Assembly (NCBI GenBank): GCA_017883205.1
Contig: JADGNZ010000043.1
Coordinates: 1-52,464 of the forward strand
Reading direction: 5' to 3'
DNA length: 52,464 nucleotides
DNA from: Thermoanaerobaculia bacterium
GTDB lineage: Bacteria; Acidobacteriota; Thermoanaerobaculia; Gp7-AA8
Numbering within the stretch: the first letter of the stretch is position 1; each line of letters starts with the position of its first letter. Of this stretch, positions 40,963 to 50,700 are shown piece by piece. A program made the translations under genes and the position numbers. Below the pieces are notes generated by a model that saw nothing but the letters and a program-made list of their open reading frames with translations, made no database searches and was not told the DNA's origin.

Positions 40963-41679
40963 TCAGAGAGCGCGCATCACAATGCTGAGAGCCTGCGCCG
41001 TGGACGGCGACAGGTTCGAGACGAAGACCTGATGTGAGCCCCAGTTGAACTGGAAGGTGAAGCTGTTGCTGGTCGTAGTGGCGTAGTAGCCGGCGGGAGG
41101 CGGGGCTCCGCCGGGGCCGGTATTCGCGGTGGCGTTCACTGCGATGACGTAGCCGTTGTTGCCGGTACCGTCCGGCGGTCCGCCGATGATGCCGAGAATG
41201 CCCAGGGTCGGCGCGGTCGACTGAATCAACAACTGCATCCACTGCGGGCTAGCGTTGCCGGCGGCACTCTGTCCGGCGCTCAGTGCGGTCGCCGTGTTGA
41301 TGGGAAGGTTCAGCGGGGTAATGCCCGGAATACCGGGTCCGACCATCTGCACGAGGATCGGGGTGTCGTTGTTCGCGCTGACGTTGGAGATGCTCAGGTT
41401 GTTCGACTTCCAGTTCTGAATCAGAATCGTCGGCTGGTTGGCATTCGCGGGAATGTCGAGGAACTGAGGAGGCGCCCCGCCGGAAGTGAGGCCGAGCGTT
41501 CCGCCGTTGTTTATTGTCGACCGGTTCGTCGAAGCAATAATGGTCGTGCCGTTCGGCGTCTGCGGCATGGCCAGGTTCTGGTTGACGAGAAGAACGCTTG
41601 GGGAACCGTTCCATGAGGCGTTGATCGCGCTGTCGGCGTGTCCGAGCAGCATGAAAGTGGGGGTTGATCCTTTAGCCAT
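40963..41679 (-). CDS. paralogue A of the four-member 235-residue family
   Basis: 238 residues with a strong AAGGAG seven bases before the ATG. Landmarks: SWNGSPSVLLVNQN, MPQTPNGT, NNGGTLGLTSGG, NNLSISNVSANNDTP, GPGIPGITP, PQWMQL, IGGPPDGTGNNGY and GYYATTTSNSFTFQFNWG. The C terminus ends in an MRAL that recurs as LRAL or LIAL in paralogues B and C. It is encoded 40 bp downstream of the giant gene. No signal peptide is seen. It is Asn/Thr/Gly/Pro-rich with few charges, as in surface or self-assembling proteins. Confidence 0.88.
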   Translation of the reverse strand: MAKGSTPTFMLLGHADSAINASWNGSPSVLLVNQNLAMPQTPNGTTIIASTNRSTINNGGTLGLTSGGAPPQFLDIPANANQPTILIQNWKSNNLSISNVSANNDTPILVQMVGPGIPGITPLNLPINTATALSAGQSAAGNASPQWMQLLIQSTAPTLGILGIIGGPPDGTGNNGYVIAVNATANTGPGGAPPPAGYYATTTSNSFTFQFNWGSHQVFVSNLSPSTAQALSIVMRAL

Positions 41680-41719
41680 CTCTTTTCTCCTTGTTGTTCA
41701 AAACTGCGTTGATGTGAGG

Positions 41720-44700
41720 TTATGGCGTTGCGACGTCGGTCAATTTCAGTTGGAGATTCCGGAGCCGTAAGACGGGTGTATTCAAACCGCTGAGCTGCGC
41801 GAACAGCGTGATGTCAAAGACGAACTGTGCGCCGGCCAGCGAGCCGGCGCCGAGGGTGATGGCGTTGTCCGCGGCCCAGTTGGCGACGGCCGTGGCGTAG
41901 ATGCTGGAGAAGTCGCTCAACTGCGACGGCTGCGTGGCATCGATGAGGAACGAGCGCGCCAGGGCCACCGGAACGAGCGGACTGACCGGGTTCGCCGAGA
42001 CCACGCCGCCCGGCGTGGAGACCGGGTACTGGAAGCTGCAGGCGACCTTCACGCGGCGCGGCGTCGAGGCATCGAGGCCCGCGGTTGCGCGTGCGCTCAG
42101 CAGCGCCTGCTGCGTGTCGTCATCCGCCAGCAGGTCGTACATCATCGTGTAGATCCGCTGGCAAAGGCTGCCGACGCCCGGCGGCGGAGCGGAAGGACAT
42201 CCGGTGCCGATCCCCTGATTCGGCAGCGTGGCGATGTTGATCGCTACGGAGTTGTCGACAAGCGGCGTGATCGGCGTGGTGGCGCGGACGATCGGCGTCA
42301 TGTAGACGTACTCCGGCTTCGCATACCACTGGGTGTTGTCGGGCGCGGTCATCTCGATGAGGTTGCGCTCGATCTGCAAACCGGCCAGCGCGTTCTCGGC
42401 GAAGAGAACATTCAGTTTGTCGGCTTCGATCTGGTGAATGACCCAGTCGCCGGCCAGCGGCGGCACCGGCGTGTAGGTATTGGTGATGCCGTTCGGCACG
42501 GTCCCCGTGAACTGGTTCGGGTACGGCTGCAGGCTGCCGGGAGCCAGCGCCTCGATCGAAAGCGTCACCCCTGGGAAGCTCGACTCCTGCGTTTCCCACT
42601 TGAGGGTAATGATCTGCGCGCCGGCACTTCCCTGCGGGACATCGGTGACGGTGTAGGTATCGGTGATGTTCGGAAGCAGCCGCCCGGCCGCGAGCGCCGT
42701 GGGCAGCGGCGTCCAGGTGGTGTTAGTGACGACGGCGGTGACGAGATCGGCGAACAGATTCGCCGCAACGCTCCAATTGGGATCGGTCAGCTTCGTCAGC
42801 ACCGGCAGGATCACCGGGAACGTTGCGCTGAACCGCGCCAGCGCTTCGAAGAGTGTGAACCGCTGCGCTTCACCGGCCGCCAGCGTCGAGTTGCTCTGGC
42901 CACCGCCTGCGGAGGTGGTCAGGTCCGTGTTGTAGGTGATCGCCGTCAGGATCATGTCGTGGACGGTGAGCTGCACCTGGTACGCGTAGGTGAGCTGCCA
43001 CGCGGCGGCATCCATGAGCGGGTTGTCCGTCACCGGCGGAATCGACGGCTGAGCCGCCTCTTGCAAGATGACCGTTGGCGGCGTCGGATATTCGCGGAAG
43101 ACGAGCGGAATGTTGGTCACGCCGCTTCCGAGCGGGGGCAGCGTCGTGTACGGATTGACGAGCTGCAGCCACATCGACGGCCGCGCCTCGCCCGGCGGCA
43201 CGGAGCCGGACGGCACGAGGAAGTACTGGAGGTGGGTGACGTTGTAGGCGAGCGACAGGGTCACGCACTTGGTGTCCCTCACGTCGGAAACGCCGAAGAG
43301 GAAGGTCAGAAGACTCGATCCGTTAGGCGTGATGGGGACAGTCGGCGATGAGAACGTGTAGCCTCTCAGATCGTCCTCGCTGATGGGGTTGCCTGAGCAT
43401 GAAGGGGTGCCGGCAGGGGGCGGAGTAGCCTTGATCGTCCCGAACAACGCGAAGTTATCGCCGATACCGGCCGGCAGCGTTCCCCAGCTAACACCGTACT
43501 GAACGACTGTGTCGGTCGTGTAGGCGGTGGCCAGCGCCGCGCGCATCTGCTGCTCGAATGTCTCCTGCGCTGCGGCCAACTCCGTAGTCGTTCTCGTAAA
43601 CGGCGAATCCGCCGGGAACAGCCAGTCGACCTCCCGAAGCGAATAGAGGCTCGCCAGCGTTCCCCGCCCCTCGGCGACCGCATCGTATGCCGGACGGGCA
43701 AGCTCGAACGCCGTCGACGCTGAGGCGGGGGCGAGGAAACCGTCCACCGCCTGGAAGAAGGTCGAGTTGAGCCGGTCGAGATCGACGTCGGTGAAGAGCT
43801 GCGAGTCGGACCAGTTGGGCGGCGGATTCAGCACCGCCGGAATCGACGGCATCGGCACGACTGCGGTATTCAAGGTGTTATCGAGCGGCTCGGGCGAGAG
43901 ATAGAACGGTCCCGCTCCGGCGGCGCCGATGGTGATGTTGAGAAGCGATTGCTGCACCGCCCAGAGCGACTGGTTCCCGCCCTTTCCGGAGCCGCTTCCG
44001 TCGGCTGCAACGCCTGCCTGCCGCAGCAGGGAGCGCGATCGAGCAACGCTCGAATTCTGGCTCAGCGACTGCGCGCCGTTCAGTCCTACCGACAGAACGA
44101 GCTGCGGGAATGCCTTCACGAAGACCGCCGCGAAGTCGGTGACGGATACAGTCGCACCACCCCCTACCGAGGCACCGACCGTGGAGGCGACGTTGGTGGT
44201 AGCGCGCTGCGCCGACGGGAAGGTGATGTTGCCGGAGGCGTCCTTCAGCATCGGCGAGATGAGGCTCGGATCGCGCTGGATCTGGAAGAGCATCGCGATC
44301 TCGAAGGCCGGCGGCAGCGCGCCCGTCCCGGTCACCTTGATCGTCAGCACGACCGGCGGGACGTTGAACGGCGGGACAGGATTCCGGAGGTACGTGATGA
44401 TCGATGAGGCCATCGTCGTGATGGCGGTGGCCTGCTGCTGGCTCAGCGTCACCGTGACCATGCTGCCGTCGGAATTCAGGGCGAGATTCGTCTCGACGTT
44501 GAAGCTGATCCCCGGCGCGGTGATCTGATCGTAGATCGTCGTCCACAATGTCAGCGCGGACGCAGCCTGGTCGGCGGTGAGCTGCTCGAACGCGCTCTGG
44601 CTGGGCGTCAGATAGACATTGAAGGTATTTGCCGCCGGACCGGCGGGATTGAAGTCGTAGTTCGTGACCAGGCCCTGCCACTGATCGAGCGACACGATCG

Positions 44701-47700
44701 GATCGAAGTAGTCATTGTTCACGCCCGAGAAGTTGAGCGGCGCCGGCATCTGGTTGCCGAAGGCGTCGTTCTGGAAGAAGTCGACGCTGACCGGTGATCC
44801 GATGCTGGCGTAACGATTGGGCGATGGTCCGAGCGGCTGATTCGCAGTGGCGACGTTGTAGAGCGGAATGTAGGTGCGGTACGAGCGCGTGCTGGCCGTA
44901 GCATTCGTGACGCCGTCGGCGGCGCTGCTGTTCGGATCGGGCTGCTGCGGCTGGACCGGCGCGGAAAGGTTGCCCGCCACGAAGCCGCTCGTCGCCGCGA
45001 CCTGATAGGTGATCAGGCTGTACAACGCATTCAACTGCGAGGCGTTGCCGCCCGACGCCTCCAGCATGCTGCGCAACTCATCCTCGTCCGTGATGCCGCT
45101 GTCGACCAGCGCCTTGATCACCTCGGAGCGGCGATAGTGCCTGTTCCCTTCGATGCTCGCCCCAGCGCGAAGCAGCGTCGGGCTCGGCCGCATCAACATC
45201 GCGGAATCGTCGCGGGTCATAACCGCGCCGATCGAACCGGCAGCGACGGTGCCATATTGAATCGAGAACGCGGGATTCGTCGTTTCTGCGTAGTAGACGA
45301 GCGTCGCATCGGCGCTGTTCAGGACGATCGAGTTGTAGAACGGCCGGATCCGCGCCGGCGACGCCGGCGTGTTCTGCTCGCCGGTCGGCAGATAGCTGAT
45401 AAGGATCGTGAGCGGCGCTGGCCCGCCGCTGAAGAGCGTCGGCGGAAGGCTCTTGCCGGCCTGGTTGAGGTAGCGCAGGTAGTAGCCGGTGGCGTTGGTG
45501 ACCGCCGCCTGCTGGATGATCTGCAGGAAGCCGGTGGCGTCGTCGATCTGCGCGCCGACCGGGACAGGCGGCGGAGCCTGCGCCGCGGCCAACATCATTA
45601 GCGACCCGCTCGGTGGTGGGGATGACTGCGTGGTCGTATTCGTGCGCAGGACGAAGACGTCCGAGGCATTGATCGCATCGGATGTCAGTCCTGTCGATCC
45701 AGCCGCGGTCTGGTAGAGGATCTGGATCGAGGAGATCGGCTGTTCGCTCTGCAGCACCTGCAGGATCTGCTCGAGCAGTTGTTGGTCGCTCTGGCTGGCG
45801 CCGGCGAGCGTGAAGACATCCGGCAGACTGCCACCAGCGCCGGCCGGCACCTGCGTGACGTTGAGCGTGATCTGCGTCGCCCAGCCGAAAGCGGTCGGCG
45901 AGAGTGGTGTCCCGCCCGGCATGTAGGGAGCGCCGGCGAGGCGCGACTCGACGAGCACGCTGATGTCGGCGCCGGCGGCCTGCAGTCTCTGCAGAGCTGA
46001 CGCATACGGCCGGAGGCTGACCACGGTACTCGAAGGTTGCGTCCACGGCACCGGGTTGTCGAACGAGAACGCCTGCGGCCCGATGTCGGTGAACGGCATC
46101 TGCTGCGGCGCGCTCGGAGACTGGATGTCGGTGGCCTGCGCCTGTTGGAACGGCTGCAGCCATGAGCTGGTGAGGTCCCAGCTCGCGGTCGACGTGATCC
46201 AAGTCTTCGTCGTGTCGGGGTTCGACAGCGCGATCGTGTACTTGTTCGACGCTCCGAGGGATCCGACAGGGAACTCCTGCCACAGCAGCGCGTACTGCGG
46301 ATTCGTCGTCGTGAGCGCCGTGCCGCCCGGAACGGTGAGTCCTGCCGTGTAAGGAAGGCGGGCGCCGCCGCGGAAGGAGCTCGACATCTGTCCGCCGAGC
46401 GAGGCGAACAACCCGTTGCCGACGGCCGTGCTGATCAGTGTGTTGATCGCCGCCTGCGGCACGCCGAGGTTCTGGATCGTCTGCAGCAGTTGATGGACGG
46501 CGCCGCGGATCAGGCCCGTGAAGTAGTTGAGGAAGATCTCCTGTATGAGCGGGATCGTCTCGTCGGCGGCTGCCAGTGTCGCCGTGAGCGCACCACCGGA
46601 CGACGCCCCCTCCTGGTTCACGAACATCTGGTTGAAGTAGTCGTCGACCATCGTGATGTAGGTGGCCGGCACGTTGTTCTTCGTGGAGAAGACATAGTCG
46701 AGATCGTCCGGGGTCGTCCCGCTCATCCGGCCGTTGGTCTTCATGTTGAAGAACGGCGGCATCGGGTACGTCGATGCGTACAGCGTGGTGCCGGCCGGGG
46801 CCTGGGGAACGGCAACCGTGGTCGCACCGAACACCGACAACTGCGACAGCAACGTCGGATAGTCGATCAGTCCGATCAGCGCCTCCGGCGTCTGATCGAG
46901 CGCCGCCAGCTGCGTCTCCGTGACGGTGAAGTTCCACCCGGGAAGGGTCAGCGCCTGGCCAACCGCCCACGTTGCGAGCTGCGTCGTCAATTTCTCGAAC
47001 GGCTTGAAGGTCGCGTAGTCGGGCGTGCCGGTTGGGGCGTTGTCGTACTCGACGCCGAGCGACGAGACCACCCATGGCGTTCCAGTGCCGGTGCTGGCCG
47101 GGAAGACCACGGTTCCTTCCGGCAAGTACCAGATCGCGAGCGAGGTGGTAAAGCCAGGAATCAACGGAAGGACGGCCGGCGCGCTGGCCAGGAGCGCGCG
47201 CGACGTGTGCGACGCGAACAGGCGCTGCTTCATCTCGAGCAGCTCGTTCGGCGAATCCGGCGCGAGCAACTGCCACTCGAACCGGAACGACGCGTTGAAG
47301 CTGAAGCTGATCGTGATCGAGAAGAGGAAGAGGTTGATCTCCACCGAGACGCTGACGCTGACGCTGGCCTCGATGTACAGGAGAATCGATCCGCTGCCCG
47401 GAATCGTCCTCTCCATCTTCAGAACGATGCCGATGCTGGCCTGCAGGCGGACGTTGACGCTGGCCTTGATGATGACGAAGTCGATCTTGCCGTACAGCTC
47501 TCCGATCACGCCGAACTGCCCCGTGAGCATGAGCGCGTCGGGCGACTGGAAGATGTTGTCGGAGCCGCTGGCCAGGTAACCGGCCGCGCCCTGGACGATG
47601 CCGAAGAAGGTGATGCTGACGCCGGCTTTGAGCGGGCCGGCGGTGAAGTCTTTGCCGACGCCGAGCCGCACCGCGAATCCGAACGCCAGGATGCTTGGAT

Positions 47701-50700
47701 ACGTGCCCACGAAAATGCTGCTCGTCGCGGAGCTGAGGCTGGCGATGTAGAAGCCGCCCGAGCCTGTGACCGGAATCGGCCCGGCCTGCGCCTGCACGCG
47801 GAAGCAGCGGCTCCAGTCGTCGCCGTTCGGGAATCCGAGGTCGACCTTCCAGTCGCCGTTCGTGTAGACGCTCACCGCGAGCGACGGAAGTGTCAGCGAC
47901 GCCGCACCAACCTGGAAGGTCCGGAGCGAGTCCGGAAGCGTCAGCTCGGCATAGAAGAGACCGATGCTGTCGCTGATCTTTGTGTACGTGATCTCGAAGT
48001 CAAACAGTTTTTCGACGCTGAGCGTCAGGCTGTAGAACGGCGTGACGTCGTAGAAGACGAAGCCGACCGTGATCTTCTCGAGCAGTGTGAAGTCGGTCAG
48101 GGCGATCCACTGGCCGTTCGGGTGGTAGACCTTGTCGTATTCGCTGTTCTCGATCGCGGTCCAGAAGTCGCCCGTCATGAAGTCGAGGAAGGTCTTGAAC
48201 GTCGTCGGAGGGCTGCTGGGATCCGGACCGACGCGCTGGCCGAGGCCGAGGTACATCAGCTTGAAAACGCTGCCGCCGTCGTCGCCTTCGACCAGGTCGA
48301 CAACGCGTTCGCCCGCCGTGAGGAGCTTCCGCTCGATTTCGGCCTTCGGTTCGTTGTTGACTGCCGCGATCCAGCCGATGTGCGCGGCGTCGTTGATCGG
48401 AGCGAACAGCGCGAAGTCGAACTGCGCAGTGCCCGGCGGCAGGCGCTGCCCAAGGATCTCGATCGAGGAGTTGTGAAGCGCCAGGACGAGCATCGCATCG
48501 CCGCCGTCCGTGGGCGTCTGGTAGCGAAGGATGAACTGCTCGATGATGAGATCGAGCACGCCCTGGATCTTGATCTCGAGCTTCCCGTCCGCCTGCGGAA
48601 GCTGGACACCGAAGGCGATGCCCCCCTGTACACCCGTGCCTGGCTGCAGCCAGCCGATGAGGAAGCTGAACTTGAACGCCTGGAGAGAACCGACCAGCGC
48701 GCCGAGCGTACCGAGGTCGAGATCGAACGCCAGCCCGTAGTTGAACTGGTCCGTCAGCGAGTAGCCCGGATCGAGGGGAACGCTGGAGAGCGAGAAGTAC
48801 CCCAGGTTCTCGAGCGTCTGCTGATCGGGATATTGGTTATAGAGGAACGACGTGAGCTTGAACGGGAGGAGCGCGAGAAGGGCATTCTTCGTCCCTTCTT
48901 TCGCCGGGCTGTTGGCAAGGTCGAGGCGGAGATTCCCGGGGTTGAAGTCGAGTTTCAGGTTTGCGGTCTTCGGCGAGTTTGGCGGGTTGACCGTGAGGTC
49001 GAAGCTCACCGAGATCCCGAGGTCGTTGAAGCTCAGCTTCTCGAACGAGAAGATGTCGAGGACGTTGAAGTCCTTGAACGTCATGCTGCCCCAGATCCCG
49101 AAGGCCGCCTGGATGTTCGAAGTGGTCTTGTCGTTGGGATTGACGGTCTCCTGCTGGAAGGAGAACTGGAGCTTCGTCAGTTCGATCTCTTCGAGGTAGG
49201 TGTTGTCGTCGAATTTGAAGGTGTAGGTCTTCTCGGCGACGAAGGAGTAGACGCCCTCCCCTGACGAGCTGTCGTCGCCGCTCGTGGAGTGGGCCTGATA
49301 CGAGCCGATGATGATGATGACGTTGTCGCCATCACCCTCCGCCGCTGTCCCGCCGTCATCCTTCTCCTCGGTCACCTCGGTGCCGAACAACGAATTGACA
49401 GTGAGATTCACCTTGCACGAGAAGCTGCTCAGCGACGAGTTCGTGAAAAGAGCGCGGAGGTACTCGACTTCAAAGTTGTAGTTAACGTTCACTCCGGTGA
49501 CAGCCGGAACCGCCGAAGCCGTATCGCCGGACGGCTTTTCGTAGTCGACGAGGCCGAAGAACGAGCTCTGTGCCAGCGTCGGCGTCGTGCTGCCCGGTTC
49601 AGTATCGTTGATGGATACGCCGACGTGATGGACGCGGAAGGCGTCGATGTTGCTCACCGGCGGATCGCCGGGATTGGCTGCCGGCACCGTCATGCCGCCC
49701 GTCACCGCCTTGATGGCGATCGGGAGGCTTTCGAGCTGCATGTTGCAGTTCAGCGCGAGCATGCCGCTGAAGTTCGGGTCGGTGACGACCTTGTAGAAGT
49801 TGTAGTAGAGCGAGCTCGTGTCCGGCTGGCCGCTCGGATCTCCGTCCGGGCAGTTCCCAGCGCCATAGACGGCTTCACACGCGTTCTGGATCTGTTTCTG
49901 GATGTACGCCTGCGCGTCGTCAGATGTGAATCCCTGCGACGTATTGAACGTCGCCGCCTGCGACCAGAGGCTGGTGTCGGCCACAAGGCTCGCAATCGAC
50001 TGGCCGGGGTAGAACTTCAGGATCACGATCGGCGGAGTGCCATCGCTGCTGCGTGTGCCGTCGGGTGAAAGGCTGAAAGGCCATCCGGCGATGTTGACCG
50101 TCTGATCGAACCCGGCAAAATCGAAGAGCCTCGTCCCGTCCGGGTCCGGCGCCGTCAGGCTGCTGATGACCAGGAAGATCTGGTTCTGCATCAGCGCCTC
50201 GCGGACCGCATCCCCCATGTTGGTGAACTGGAGGATCACCGATGCCGGCGGAGGAAGCTTGAGATCGGGACTGAGCCCGATCCGCGTGCTCTGCCAGACC
50301 TGATTCGCGTCGAGGCCGGCCAGCAGTCCCTGCGGCGTCATCGCCCACTTCAGGTCGTCGCCCGGCGCAAAAGCGGCGTGAACGAGAGCTCCGGAAGCGC
50401 GCGCGAGCTTGTTCGCCGATGACTGCGCCGCGGTGAAGTTGTTCTTGCGCGTCGGATTGATCGCCGTCGACTCCATCGCCAGGAAGGGTTTGTACTGGTC
50501 CAGCGTCGTCTGCGTCAGCCCGGCATACGGAACCATCGGCACCAGCGGACTGGAAGCGGCGGCAAGAGCGTTCGCCTTCCCCTTCGCGCTCCACGCCGGC
50601 ACCGGCAGGAAGTCGAGGACGTAGACATTGAGACCGCTTGCCGGCGCGGCGCCGCCAAGCATCGCCGCCGACGAACCGCTCTGATCGAAGAGCGGCGATT

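Noticed and set aside
45078-49264. Long frames opposite and alongside the giant gene (924 codons at 46490-49264, 732 codons at 45078-47276)
   Set aside because: Both are Arg-rich shadows; the giant frame has the natural codon pattern and extends uninterrupted far beyond them.
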